A program made the position numbers and the translations under genes. Below are positions 15,711-25,142 of a stretch of DNA of 64,000 nucleotides, in pieces. Under the pieces are notes generated by a model that saw only the letters and a list, made by a program, of their open reading frames with translations, was not told the origin of the DNA and did not search any database. The DNA comes from UBA1479 sp040216635 (GTDB lineage: Bacteria > Pseudomonadota > Alphaproteobacteria > Rhodospirillales > Casp-alpha2). Each line of letters opens with the position of its first letter. The first letter of the stretch is position 1. Location: positions 92,661 through 156,660 of the forward strand of contig JAVJOU010000013.1 in the NCBI GenBank assembly GCA_040216635.1, read 5' to 3'.

Positions 15711-17942
15711 CTAGTTCTTGGCGATCACCACGTTTCCGGCGCGGGCGACGGCCTCGGTTACGGCTGATTCCGTCAGCAATTCCGGCAACGGAATTCCGTC
15801 GGGGGCCTGCGGGCCGTAAACCGCGTTGAACGGAATGCCGTAGCGGCCGAATTTCGCCAGATAGGCGGCAATCACCGGGTCGGGGCGGGTCCAATCGGCG
15901 ATCATGGCGACGATCCGGCCATCGGCGATGGCGGCGCGCACGGCCCCTTGGTTCAGGACCAGGCGCTTGTTGACCTGACAGGTGATGCACCAATCGGCGG
16001 TAACATCGACCAGAACGGTTTTGCCCGCGGCGACAAGCGTGGCGATCCGGGCTTCGTCGAAGGGCTGCCACAGGGCGCGGGCGGCCTTGTCTTTTTCGGC
16101 CCCGTGCAGGTCCAGCCCGGCCGATGCCGGGCGTGTTTCTGCGCCGATGCCGGGCAGGACGGCGGCGGCCAGGACAAGCGCCACGCCGATCGCGATCGGT
16201 GCACCGGGCACCAGGGCGCGGGCCGGTTTGATGCCGCGTCCGGCCAACCACAGGACCCCGCCCAGAACACCCAACCCGATGGTCAGGCCGGCCGTTACGG
16301 GCGTGCCGAGAATTCCTTGAATGATCCATAAAAGCCATATGGCGGTGGCCAGAAGCGCCAAGCCCAGAACCTGGCGCAGGCGGATCATCCAGGGGCCCGG
16401 GCGGGGCAGGCGGGTCGCCATTGCCGGCACGGCGGCAATGACCAAATAGGGCAGGGCCAAGCCAAGGGCCAGGCCTGCGAAAATCGCATAGATTTCAACG
16501 GCCCCCCGGGCGAGCGCGAAACCGACCGCCGTGCCCAGGAACGGGGCCGAACAGGGGGTCGCCAGCAGGGTTGCCAGCGCGCCCTGCAGGAAATGGCCGA
16601 GCGGTCCCGTGTGGTGGCCTGAATCCGCGGCATGGGCGCCCATGTCGCCGATCGCCTGGGGCAGGGAAATTTCGAACATTCCGAATAGATTGCAGGCAAA
16701 CACGAACACGATCACCGCCATGGCGGCCAGGAACCAGGGTTGTTGAAACTGGATGCCCCAACCGATGGTCATGCCGGCGGCCTTCAAGGCGACCAGTCCC
16801 GACGCCAACACCATGAACGACGTAAGAATGCCCAGGGCCGAGGCGGCGAAACCGCGGCGGACCTCGCCCTTATTCCCGCCGCCGTGCCCCATTACGCCCA
16901 AGACCTTGATCGACAGGACGGGCAGCACACAGGGCATCAGGTTCAAAATCAGGCCGCCCAAAACGGCAAGCGCAATGAACAGCAGGATATTCGGCTCGGG
17001 CACAGGGGTGAGTTCCGATGCGGTCAGTACGGGGGCATCGGCGGGCGGCGCCAGTTCACCGGGGGTCAGGGCCAGGGGGCGTTCGGCACTGCGCTTTCCG
17101 TCGACCAAGGTTGCCGTCAGGGTTTCCTTGGCAAGGCGGTCCGCCCCGCCGTCCAGATCCTTTACACCGTATACGGTGACGTCCAGGCGCGCTTCGCGGC
17201 CATTGTCGGAAAAGGTCACATGCGGTTTGGAATAGGCCAGGACATTGGGGCCTTCTAAATAGATGTCCGGGGCCGAAAACGGGGTTTCCGATTTGGCGCG
17301 TACGCTGATCGTCATCTCGCCTTTGGCGGCATCGCCGGGGCTGAGCGCCGCCGCATCGGCCAGCATCAGGCCATGCCCCGCCCCGTCACCGGGAACGCTG
17401 GCCGCATAGCGGCTGATCAAATGGGCGTGTTCGCTGGGTTCCGCCGGTCCGGCGGGCAGGGTCAGGTTCAGCTCGGCGGTATAGGGAATGCAGATGTCGT
17501 CGCAGGTCAGGTAGGGAATGACGGCCTTGAGGGCGAGCGGTTTTCCCGGTTCCGTGACCACGGCATCGATGGGCAGGACGACTTCCTTCTTGTAGCCGAG
17601 GGTCTCCAGACCGACCACGCTGAACCGTTCCGGCGCGGGCCAGTGGATTTTGGTGTCTTTCAGGTTGTTCGACCCTTCCCAACGGGGCCGGGGCGGGATG
17701 CCGGCATCACCCGGCGAGCGCCAATAAATCTTCCACCCGGGGATCATGTGGAATTCCAGGCCCAGGCGCAGGACTTCCGCCGATCCCGTGCCCGTGACGG
17801 CGGCAATCAGGCGGGCCCGGGTCTGTTCCGTTTCATGCCAGGCCGACTGCGCGGTTTCGGCGGCTTGCGCGGTGGCGGTCCAAAACAGGCCGAGGACGGC
17901 CAATAGGGGGGCTAATCGTGGGGCGGCGCGGAAAATGGTCAC
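15711..17942 (-). CDS. Protein-disulfide reductase, DsbD/ScsB type
   Basis: About 743 residues from a GTG at 17942, which places a signal peptide (LAPLLAVLGLFWTATAQA) at the start. Order: an N-terminal periplasmic immunoglobulin-like DsbD-alpha region (to about residue 290), a CcdA-like eight-helix membrane core with the paired cysteines in NLMPCVLPVLSIK and ATPCSAPFLG, then a C-terminal thioredoxin-like domain with DVTADWCITCQVNK. It should carry electrons from cytosolic thioredoxin to periplasmic thiols. The long N-terminal part resembles ScsB, which serves a Prx-type partner. It could support the Sox thioredoxin further along, but that is speculation. Confidence 0.9.
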   Translation of the reverse strand: MTIFRAAPRLAPLLAVLGLFWTATAQAAETAQSAWHETEQTRARLIAAVTGTGSAEVLRLGLEFHMIPGWKIYWRSPGDAGIPPRPRWEGSNNLKDTKIHWPAPERFSVVGLETLGYKKEVVLPIDAVVTEPGKPLALKAVIPYLTCDDICIPYTAELNLTLPAGPAEPSEHAHLISRYAASVPGDGAGHGLMLADAAALSPGDAAKGEMTISVRAKSETPFSAPDIYLEGPNVLAYSKPHVTFSDNGREARLDVTVYGVKDLDGGADRLAKETLTATLVDGKRSAERPLALTPGELAPPADAPVLTASELTPVPEPNILLFIALAVLGGLILNLMPCVLPVLSIKVLGVMGHGGGNKGEVRRGFAASALGILTSFMVLASGLVALKAAGMTIGWGIQFQQPWFLAAMAVIVFVFACNLFGMFEISLPQAIGDMGAHAADSGHHTGPLGHFLQGALATLLATPCSAPFLGTAVGFALARGAVEIYAIFAGLALGLALPYLVIAAVPAMATRLPRPGPWMIRLRQVLGLALLATAIWLLWIIQGILGTPVTAGLTIGLGVLGGVLWLAGRGIKPARALVPGAPIAIGVALVLAAAVLPGIGAETRPASAGLDLHGAEKDKAARALWQPFDEARIATLVAAGKTVLVDVTADWCITCQVNKRLVLNQGAVRAAIADGRIVAMIADWTRPDPVIAAYLAKFGRYGIPFNAVYGPQAPDGIPLPELLTESAVTEAVARAGNVVIAKN

Positions 17943-18171
17943 GGCGGTCTTCGGCTCCGGTTGGTTGGGCTCTTTGTCCACAGCGCGGCGATTATTACAC
18001 GGCGTCGGTGAACACGGCCAATAAATGGCGCGTGATTGCGTCCGTTTCGAGGCAAATCCACATAATTTTGCCGCTGCCCGTCCTTGCCGCTGGCCCGCCA
18101 CAACGCCATAATTAGGTGATCCGGCTGTGCTATAAATTAACGATAGAGGACTGATCAATAAGGCTGATCTC

Positions 18172-18747
18172 ATGTCCGTAAAGATGAACGACGACGCGTA
18201 TCTTGCCGGCCACCTTCTGGTCGCCATGCCCAACATGCCCGATGACCGATTTTCCAAATCCGTCATCTATATGTGTGCCCATAATGAAGAGGGCGCGATG
18301 GGGCTTGTCGTCAACAAACCTTTGGAAACGCTTAGCTTTCCCGACCTGTTGGAGCAGCTTGATATCGTGCCCTCAGGCATGAGCGAGCCGATCAACGTCC
18401 ATTTCGGCGGGCCGGTTGAATCGGGGCGGGGATTTGTCCTGCACACCCCCGATTACGTGCAGGAAGCGACCATGGTGGTCGACGATCACATCGCCCTGAC
18501 CGCCACGGTCGATATTCTGCAGGCCATCGCCGACGGTATCGGGCCCAGGAAATCCTTGTTGGCGCTGGGTTATGCCGGATGGGGGCCGGGACAATTGGAT
18601 TCGGAAATCAAATCCAACGGCTGGCTGCATGTCGATGCCGACCCTCATCTCGTGTTCGGCACGGGCATGAACGACAAGTGGGAACAGGCCATGCTCAAGA
18701 TCGGCGTCGATCCGCGCATGCTGTCCGACGAAGCCGGCCACGCCTGA
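18172..18747 (+). CDS. YqgE/AlgH family protein (UPF0301)
   Basis: 191 residues matching the YqgE/AlgH fold throughout: YLAGHLLVAMPNMPDDRFSKSVIYMCAHNEEGAMGLVVNKP near the start, HFGGPVESGRGFVLH, and LGYAGWGPGQLDSEIKSNGWL. The biochemical role of the family is unresolved. It is divergent from the DsbD-like gene with about 230 bases between, which hold no gene I can see, and is followed 11 bases later by a lone receiver gene. Confidence 0.93.
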   Translation: MSVKMNDDAYLAGHLLVAMPNMPDDRFSKSVIYMCAHNEEGAMGLVVNKPLETLSFPDLLEQLDIVPSGMSEPINVHFGGPVESGRGFVLHTPDYVQEATMVVDDHIALTATVDILQAIADGIGPRKSLLALGYAGWGPGQLDSEIKSNGWLHVDADPHLVFGTGMNDKWEQAMLKIGVDPRMLSDEAGHA

Positions 18748-18758
18748 TTGCCTGCCTG

Positions 18759-19148
18759 ATGCTCCCGGACCGCCCCCTTTCATTCTTTGTCGTCGATGAT
18801 GATCCGGACATCGTGAATGTCATCACCCTGGTTCTGGAATATGCGGGACACCGCGTTCATTCGGACCTGACGGGATTGACCGCCATCGCCGATATCGCGT
18901 CCAAGCGGCCCGACGTGGTCTTGACGGATATGATGATGATGTCCGTGGACGGCTTGCAATTGTGCCGCGAATTGCGCAAGAAACCGCGATTGGACAAGAC
19001 GCGGATCATTTTCGTGTCGGCGCGCAAGGGCAAAACCTGGCATGACGAGGCCGCCGCCGCCGGTGCCGACGGCTATATCGAGAAACCCGTGGATCCGTCC
19101 ACGTTCATGAACCGGATCGAACAGATTCTGGATGGCCAGGAGGAATAG
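18759..19148 (+). CDS. Single-domain response regulator
   Basis: 129 residues, one receiver domain: FFVVDDDPDIVNVITLVLEYAGH (acidic pocket), VVLTDMMMMSVDG (phospho-acceptor Asp), IIFVSARKGKTW (switch Ser) and GADGYIEKPVD (Lys). No output domain. The frame is open upstream inside yqgE, but the ATG at 18759 is where the fold begins. It is tightly followed by a 93-residue gene (3-base gap) that could be a partner. No kinase is adjacent. Confidence 0.88.
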   Translation: MLPDRPLSFFVVDDDPDIVNVITLVLEYAGHRVHSDLTGLTAIADIASKRPDVVLTDMMMMSVDGLQLCRELRKKPRLDKTRIIFVSARKGKTWHDEAAAAGADGYIEKPVDPSTFMNRIEQILDGQEE

Positions 19149-19151
19149 GCG

Positions 19152-19433
19152 ATGGCGAAGCCCAAAAAAGACAAGCCCGGCCAGGACCTGCGCCGTGAAT
19201 TGTTGCAGCGTATGGAAGCCTGCCAAACCGCGGAAGCGCTCAACGACAAGGTTATCCTGCCGTTTATCCAGGCGTTGGAAGATGTCTGCGGGGCGCGGGG
19301 TTATGTGCTCAACATCTATGGTGAGGAATCAAATTTGGTTTTCACCGGCGACGCGGATGCGTCCGAGGAAATTTATTCCCTGATAGAGACTTATCTGGAT
19401 AGCCGCGCCGAGCAATCCGCCGAAAGCCAATAA
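19152..19433 (+). CDS. Hypothetical small acidic protein
   Basis: 93 residues: a lysine-rich head (MAKPKKDKPGQ), a helix (DLRRELLQRMEACQTAEAL), then a compact alpha/beta-looking stretch (FIQALEDVCGARGYVLNIYGEESNLVFTG) and an acidic tail. No family recognised. Codon use fits the neighbours. It starts 3 bases after the receiver gene, so the two are translationally linked, and it converges on the M16 peptidase gene. Confidence 0.7.
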   Translation: MAKPKKDKPGQDLRRELLQRMEACQTAEALNDKVILPFIQALEDVCGARGYVLNIYGEESNLVFTGDADASEEIYSLIETYLDSRAEQSAESQ

Positions 19434-19454
19434 GCCCAACCTGAGGGTTTTCCG

Positions 19455-20714
19455 TCAGGCGTGCAGCCGTGCCGCGAAGGCATCGCCCCGTTCCAGGCGG
19501 GACAGGGGCCCGATCGCGGAAAGTGTCGGCGCGCTGCTGAACAGGCGGTCGGCGACGCGGGTCACGTCTTCGGCGGTCACGGCGTCGATTTTTTCCACGA
19601 TTTCCTCGGACGGGACGGGACGGCCGTAAACCAGCATCTGGCGGGCCATCTGTTCGCAGCGTGACGAGGTGCTCTCAAGCGACATCAGGATCGAGGCCTT
19701 CAATTGCGCGCGTGCGCGGGCGATTTCTTCCGCGTCGACGGCGACGCGGACCTTGTTCAATTCGTCCGCGATGATCGGCATCAATTCATCGACCTCGCCC
19801 TCGCCCGTACCGGCGTAGACGCCGAACAGGCCGCCGTCCGTATAGGCCGACTGATAGCTGTAAATCGAATAGACCAAGCCGCGTTTTTCGCGGACTTCCT
19901 GGAACAGGCGCGAGGACATGCCGCCACCCAGAAGGGCCGACAGCACGGCACCGGCGTAATAATCGTCATCGTCATAGGCTAGGCCGTCGAAGCCCAGGGC
20001 GATATGGACCTGTTCAAGATCGCGTTCGGTGCGGATTTCACCGCCGGCGTAACGCGCGACCTCGCGCACCGCCGGTGCGCCCGAAGGCAGATCCTTGAAC
20101 ACCTGTGCCGCCATGTCGACCACGCTTGCATGGTCCAGGGCGCCGGCCGCCGAAACAATGCTGACCGGGGCCGCGTAATGGGCGTTCATATAGCCGGCGA
20201 CGTCGTCACGGGACATGGCGCCGATCAGGTCTTCCGAGCCCAGGACCGAACGGCCGAGCGCCTGATCGGGGAAAGCCTTGGCCTGGAAATTCTCGAACAC
20301 CACATCGTCCGGTGTGTCGTGAAGCTGATGAATTTCCTGGATCACCACATGGCGTTCGCGTTCCAGTTCTTCCGGGTCGAGCGTCGCGTGCTGTACCAGG
20401 TCGCCGATCACGTCCATGGCAAGGCTCAGATCCTGTTTGAGCATCTTGGCGTAATAGGCCGTGTGTTCGCGCGAGGTATAGGCATTCATGTGCCCGCCGA
20501 CGGCTTCGATTTCCTCGGCGATGGCGCGGGCGGTTCGCGATTTCGTGCCCTTGAATACCATGTGTTCCAAAAGATGGGAGACACCGTTGACGTCGGCCGG
20601 TTCGTGGCGCGCGCCGACACCGACCCAGGCGCCGATGGACACGGTTTCAACCCGGTCCATCTGTTCGGTGACGACACGCAGGCCGTTATCCAGTTCGGTA
20701 ATTTCGACGGCCAC
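19455..20714 (-). CDS. M16 family zinc peptidase (mitochondrial-processing-peptidase-like)
   Basis: About 419 residues. The inverted zinc motif HLLEHMVFKGT (HxxEH, about residues 50-54) with the downstream glutamate in the EEIEAVGGHMNAYTSREHTAYYAK region marks an active M16 subunit; the C-terminal half is the usual inactive-like repeat (GGGMSSRLFQEVREKRGLVYSIY). The GTG at 20714 is chosen as start: AAGGGAG lies 9 bases upstream, and it clears the thrC stop at 20729, while the next in-frame start would extend into thrC. It follows thrC, the standard alphaproteobacterial order. Confidence 0.95.
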   Translation of the reverse strand: MAVEITELDNGLRVVTEQMDRVETVSIGAWVGVGARHEPADVNGVSHLLEHMVFKGTKSRTARAIAEEIEAVGGHMNAYTSREHTAYYAKMLKQDLSLAMDVIGDLVQHATLDPEELERERHVVIQEIHQLHDTPDDVVFENFQAKAFPDQALGRSVLGSEDLIGAMSRDDVAGYMNAHYAAPVSIVSAAGALDHASVVDMAAQVFKDLPSGAPAVREVARYAGGEIRTERDLEQVHIALGFDGLAYDDDDYYAGAVLSALLGGGMSSRLFQEVREKRGLVYSIYSYQSAYTDGGLFGVYAGTGEGEVDELMPIIADELNKVRVAVDAEEIARARAQLKASILMSLESTSSRCEQMARQMLVYGRPVPSEEIVEKIDAVTAEDVTRVADRLFSSAPTLSAIGPLSRLERGDAFAARLHA

Positions 20715-20728
20715 GCGTATTTGCTCCC

Positions 20729-22129
20729 TTAAGCCAGATGGTCTTCGATATGGCGTTTCAGCTGGTCTAAATCGTTCGCAAGGCTTTGGCAACGTTGCGG
20801 CCGGTCCAAAAGATCGGCCAAGCGCGCGGGCAGGGCCGGGCGAATGGCCGATGCGGCTTCGACCGCGTCCGGGAATTTGGCCGGATGGGCGGTCGCCAGG
20901 ATCACCACGGGTGTATCCGTTTCCCGGGCGGTCTGCCGCGCGGCACCGACGCCGACGGCGGTATGGGTGTCGATCAGCTCGCCGGTTTCATCTTTGACCT
21001 GTTTGATGATCGCTTTGGTTTCATCGTCGTCGAACCGGGCACCCGCGAAAATTTCGCGGGCACGGGCCAATTGCGTGTCCGTGACGCTGAATTTGCCGGT
21101 CTTGCGGAAGTCGGACAGCACGCGGGCGCATTCGGCGCCGTCGCGGTCGACCAGGTCGAACAGCAGGCGTTCGAAGTTGGAGGATACCTGAATGTCCATG
21201 GACGGGCTGACGGTCGGGACCACGCCGGCCATTTCCATGGTGCCCGAGGCGAAGAACCGCGCCAGGATGTCGTTCGAATTGGAGCCGACGATCAGCTTGG
21301 AGACCGGCAATCCCATCTGCATGGCGGCATAGCCGGCGAACACGTTGCCGAAATTGCCGGTGGGAACGGAAAAGGCGATTTTTTTGTCCGGTGCGCCCAA
21401 TTTCACGGCGGCCCAGAAGTAATAGACGATCTGTGCCATCACCCGCGCCCAGTTGATGGAATTGACGGCCGACAGGTTGAAACGGTCGCGGAAGTCCGGG
21501 TCGTTGAACAGGTCTTTGACCCGGTCCTGGCAATCGTCGAACGATCCTTCGAGCGCGATGTTATGGACGTTGGCGGCTTCGACCGTGGTCATCTGCGCCT
21601 GCTGCACCGGGCTGACCCGGCCCTTGGGATGCAGCATGAAAATATCGATGGCGTCCTTGTCGCGGCAGGCCTCGATCGCGGCCGATCCCGTATCGCCCGA
21701 GGTGGCCCCCACGATGGTGATGCGTTCGCCCCGTTCGGACAGCACATGGTCGAACAGCCGACCCAGGATCTGCATGGCCACGTCCTTGAAGGCCAGGGTC
21801 GGCCCGTGGAACAGTTCCAGCAGGTATTCGGTGTCATTCAATTGTTTAAGCGGCAGGACGTCCGGTGCGTCGAAGGTCGCATAGGCATCGTCGATCAGTT
21901 TTTTCAGGTCGTCCGCCGGAATGGCGCTGCCGATGAAGGGGGCCATGACCTTTTGGGCCAGGGCCGGATAATCCAGGTCCTTCATGGCGCGGATGTCGTC
22001 GGCCGTGAACTGCGGCCAGGATTCGGGCACGTACAGGCCGCCGTCCCGCGCCAGTCCGGCCAAAAGGACGTCCGCAAAACCAAGGATCGGGGCCTGGCCC
22101 CGGGTCGAGATGTATCTGGGTTCGGTCAT
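20729..22129 (-). CDS. thrC: Threonine synthase
   Basis: 466 residues, PLP enzyme that converts O-phosphohomoserine to threonine. MTEPRYISTRGQAP is the typical start; the PLP lysine is in GPTLAFKDVAMQILGRLF (about residue 110); TIVGATSGDTGSAAIEA is the phosphate/PLP-binding segment, and FSVPTGNFGNVFAGYAAMQMGLP follows. The ATG lies 1 base after the M32 stop, so translation is coupled. Operon M32-thrC-M16 peptidase. Confidence 0.97.
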   Translation of the reverse strand: MTEPRYISTRGQAPILGFADVLLAGLARDGGLYVPESWPQFTADDIRAMKDLDYPALAQKVMAPFIGSAIPADDLKKLIDDAYATFDAPDVLPLKQLNDTEYLLELFHGPTLAFKDVAMQILGRLFDHVLSERGERITIVGATSGDTGSAAIEACRDKDAIDIFMLHPKGRVSPVQQAQMTTVEAANVHNIALEGSFDDCQDRVKDLFNDPDFRDRFNLSAVNSINWARVMAQIVYYFWAAVKLGAPDKKIAFSVPTGNFGNVFAGYAAMQMGLPVSKLIVGSNSNDILARFFASGTMEMAGVVPTVSPSMDIQVSSNFERLLFDLVDRDGAECARVLSDFRKTGKFSVTDTQLARAREIFAGARFDDDETKAIIKQVKDETGELIDTHTAVGVGAARQTARETDTPVVILATAHPAKFPDAVEAASAIRPALPARLADLLDRPQRCQSLANDLDQLKRHIEDHLA

Positions 22130-22130
22130 G

Positions 22131-23660
22131 TCAGGCGGGTAGGTAGCGCGTTCGGAGATGGTTTTCAAACACCTTCGGGTCAAGCGCCTTGCCCGTGGCG
22201 GCGACCAGCATGTCTTTCGCGCTGCCGAACGAGCCTTTGCCGTGGACGTTTTCACGCAGCCAGGCCATCAACGGGGCGAAGTCGCCGCGCCCGATGGCGG
22301 GCTCGATTTCCACATCCTGATCGCAGGCGGCGGCGTAAAGCTGCGCCGCCGTCATGGCGCCGAGCGTATAGGTCGGGAAATAGCCCCAGGCCCCGTCGTA
22401 CCAATGAATATCCTGCAGGCAGCCGACCGTATCCGTCGGCGGGCGAATACCCAGAAGGCGTTCCATCCCGTCGTTCCAGGCCCCGGGCAGATCGGGGATT
22501 TCCATGGCCCCTTCGATCAGCGCCTTTTCCAACCGGTAGCGCAGGATCACATGGGCCGGATAGGTAACCTCGTCGGCGTCGACGCGGATGAACGAACGGT
22601 CGACCTGGGTGTACAGGCGGAACAGGTTGTCCGCGTCCCAGGCAGGGCCGGAACCGCCGAAGGTGTCGCGCATGATGGGGGCGGCGAACCGCAAAAAGGT
22701 TTCCGACCGGCAGACCTGCATTTCCACCAGAAGCGACTGGCTTTCATGTACGGACATGCCGAGCGCATGGCCCACGGGCTGGCCGCGCCAGTCCTGGGGC
22801 AGGCCGCGTTCGTACATGGCATGGCCGGTTTCGTGCAGCACACCCATCAGGGCCGAGGTGAAATCGCTTTCGTCATAGCGCGTGGTGATACGCACGTCGT
22901 CGGGTGTGCCGCCGCAGAACGGATGCAGGCTGACGTCCAGCCGCCCGTGATCGAAATCGAAGCCCAGCATTTCCATGAAGCGTTGGCCCAGGGCCTTTTG
23001 CTTGGCTTCGGTAAAGGGTCCTTCGGGCGGAACGATCTGCGGAGCGGCGGCCTGACGGTCCAGCACCTGGCCCAGGAAATTCGGCAGGAAAGCTTCCAGT
23101 TCGGCGAACACGGGGTCGATTTCGGCGGACCGGCCGCCCGGCTCGTAATCATCCAGAAGCGCGTCATACAGGCCCAACCCCAGGGCTTGGGATTTGACCT
23201 GGGCCTGCTCGCGGACAAGGTTCAAAAGTTCCGTGACATAGGGCTGTACGGCCTTGAAATCGTTATCGGCGCGGGCATCGCGCCACACGGCTTCGCAGGT
23301 GGTGGAGGCCCGGGACAAGCGCGTCACCAGGTCTTCGGACAGGGCCGTGGCCTTGGTGAACCGGCGCTCGATCTCGCGCAGGTTGGCATGTTGCCAATCG
23401 GTCAGGTTCGCCGCATCGGCCTGGGCGGCGGCGATCAGGTCACCGGTTTCTGGTGCGGTCAGCAGGCTGTGATGAACGGCCGACAGTTCGGCCAGTTGCT
23501 CGGACCGCGCTTCGTGCCCGCCGCGCGGCATGACCGTCGACATGTCCCAATGCAGCACGGCCTGCGCTTCGGACAGGGCGTTCAGCCGCCGGAAGCGGTT
23601 TTCCAGGTGGGTGTAGGCGGAGGACTTGGCAGTGTCGGTGTCCAGGATGCTGTCAGGCAT
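22131..23660 (-). CDS. M32 metallocarboxypeptidase (carboxypeptidase Taq family)
   Basis: 509 residues, the usual length. Zinc motif HETGH (HExxH) in ALMGVLHETGHAMYERGLP (about residue 280), with the third ligand glutamate in SMHE/VHESQSLLVEMQVCRS, and the family hallmarks HPFCGGTPDDVRITTRY and ADEVTYPAHVILRYRLEKALIEG. It removes C-terminal residues from peptides in the cytosol. First gene of the operon with thrC and the M16 peptidase; the acquired-looking KAP gene starts divergently 72 bases away. Confidence 0.96.
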   Translation of the reverse strand: MPDSILDTDTAKSSAYTHLENRFRRLNALSEAQAVLHWDMSTVMPRGGHEARSEQLAELSAVHHSLLTAPETGDLIAAAQADAANLTDWQHANLREIERRFTKATALSEDLVTRLSRASTTCEAVWRDARADNDFKAVQPYVTELLNLVREQAQVKSQALGLGLYDALLDDYEPGGRSAEIDPVFAELEAFLPNFLGQVLDRQAAAPQIVPPEGPFTEAKQKALGQRFMEMLGFDFDHGRLDVSLHPFCGGTPDDVRITTRYDESDFTSALMGVLHETGHAMYERGLPQDWRGQPVGHALGMSVHESQSLLVEMQVCRSETFLRFAAPIMRDTFGGSGPAWDADNLFRLYTQVDRSFIRVDADEVTYPAHVILRYRLEKALIEGAMEIPDLPGAWNDGMERLLGIRPPTDTVGCLQDIHWYDGAWGYFPTYTLGAMTAAQLYAAACDQDVEIEPAIGRGDFAPLMAWLRENVHGKGSFGSAKDMLVAATGKALDPKVFENHLRTRYLPA

Positions 23661-23732
23661 TTTATTCTTTATCTATTCGTCGAAAAATGATGGCAGGTTA
23701 AACTTTAAAGAGGTTTTTTATGGGAGGTCATT

Positions 23733-25142
23733 GTGAGGATTTATCCAGAAGATCCTACTATATCAACCCTGGATGGATTTGATCCTTCGGTCGATATTTT
23801 TCAACGAAAAATCTTTGGCGAAGATTTAACGAGGTTGTTGAGTCAGGTATCTGACCCACTTGTCTTGGCTCTTGATGCACCCTGGGGTGCAGGCAAGTCT
23901 ACATTTTTGAAGATGTGGGCGGGACATCTAAGAAACAACGGCTTTCCTGTCATTTATTTTGATGCCTTTGCCAATGATCATATGAGCGAAGCTTTTGAGG
24001 CCATCGCAGGTGAAGTTCTGGCATTAGCTTCTGAAGTAAAAGCAGAAAACGCTGAATTGTATGATGACTTTCTGGATAAATCTGTCCGAGTTGGAAAAAT
24101 AATCTTCCGAGGATCTGTGAGGGCTGCATTGAAAGCGGGTACACTTGGTATTTTGGACAGCGATAGCTTAAATCAGTTCGGGGAACTGAGAGAAGAACTG
24201 GCCTCTGAAGCCGGAGCGATTTCTGACGTATTTCTCCGTTCGCAACTAGAGGGCCATAAGGAGCAGAAAAAAGCATTTGAGAGTTTTCGGCAGGCTTTGG
24301 AAAGCCTTTCATGTGGCCTGAATGTTGGCACAATTGAGAAGACCTCAAAGAATAGCGAAGGTGAATCAGTCGAGCCGTTTGGCCACCGTCCGCTGGTCTT
24401 TATCATTGATGAACTTGATCGGTGTCGCCCCACTTTTGCTCTAGAAATGCTAGAAAAGGTTAAACACTTCTTTTCAGTTCCTGGTGTCCATTTTGTGCTA
24501 GGCACTCATTTAAAGCAGCTCGAAAACTCTGTTAGATTTGCTTACGGACCAGAGATTGAAGCTGCGACTTATCTTCAAAAATTTTATCACTTGATTGTTC
24601 AGCTTCCCGAGGGGAGCAATCGAGAGTACGAGAGGTACAGTAAAAAGTACCTTGTGAAAATTTTTGATCAATTGCCTAAAGACGATGAGGGTGGGCAGTT
24701 TACCAGCACCCTGATCACTATGATTGATCATTTTGTTCACGCAAATCAGCTAACTTTTAGAACTATAGATAGGATCGCGACTTCAATTTCAATTGTTGTC
24801 GCATCAACTAATAAAAGAAATTTACGCATTGCGCCTATTATTGGCGGACTTTGTATAATGAAGGTTCTTGAGCCGGATTTGTATAAAAAGGCACGTCGTG
24901 GCCAAGCTACCATAGCTGAGATCGAAAAGTTTTTTGGGTTTGAGAACTGGGGGGAAGACTCTCTGGTCGGAGAGAGGACGCGGAAGTGGTGGGAGTATTG
25001 TGTGGTTCCTAATTTGGATGAGTCAGAAGGGCTTTGGCAAAATTTTGCGCAAGGGCTTTTTAGATTCAATATTGATGATCGCCACGAAATTGTTCCAATA
25101 CTGGCAACCCGTTTTGTAGATCGGTTTATGGTGCCCGACTAA
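23733..25142 (+). CDS. KAP family P-loop NTPase (probably acquired; possible defence role)
   Basis: 469 residues from a GTG with GGGAGG 6 bases upstream. Walker A is APWGAGKST (residues 49-57) and Walker B LVFIIDELDRCRP (221-233), the DELDRC form being diagnostic of KAP NTPases. Walker A and B are about 170 residues apart; this insert is mostly helical and lacks the strong membrane helices of classical KAP proteins, so the protein looks soluble. By eye the gene is near 40-45 percent GC, with AT-rich codons, against over 60 percent around it. It sits between ctaB, whose 3' end it overlaps by 4 bases, and the M32 operon. The family includes PifA, a phage-exclusion protein; function here is inference. 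Confidence 0.88.
   Translation: MRIYPEDPTISTLDGFDPSVDIFQRKIFGEDLTRLLSQVSDPLVLALDAPWGAGKSTFLKMWAGHLRNNGFPVIYFDAFANDHMSEAFEAIAGEVLALASEVKAENAELYDDFLDKSVRVGKIIFRGSVRAALKAGTLGILDSDSLNQFGELREELASEAGAISDVFLRSQLEGHKEQKKAFESFRQALESLSCGLNVGTIEKTSKNSEGESVEPFGHRPLVFIIDELDRCRPTFALEMLEKVKHFFSVPGVHFVLGTHLKQLENSVRFAYGPEIEAATYLQKFYHLIVQLPEGSNREYERYSKKYLVKIFDQLPKDDEGGQFTSTLITMIDHFVHANQLTFRTIDRIATSISIVVASTNKRNLRIAPIIGGLCIMKVLEPDLYKKARRGQATIAEIEKFFGFENWGEDSLVGERTRKWWEYCVVPNLDESEGLWQNFAQGLFRFNIDDRHEIVPILATRFVDRFMVPD

Noticed and set aside
19440..19459. CCTGA/TCAGG stem between the 93-residue gene and M16 gene
   Set aside because: Only a 5-base stem overlapping the M16 stop codon; too weak to call a terminator.
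20786..22567. 593-residue plus-strand open frame
   Set aside because: Antisense to thrC and the M32 gene; glycine/histidine/glutamine-rich translation with no family motifs, whereas the minus strand has full-length known enzymes.
22158..23690. 510-residue plus-strand open frame
   Set aside because: A mirror of the M32 carboxypeptidase gene caused by high GC and codon bias; no domain recognised.
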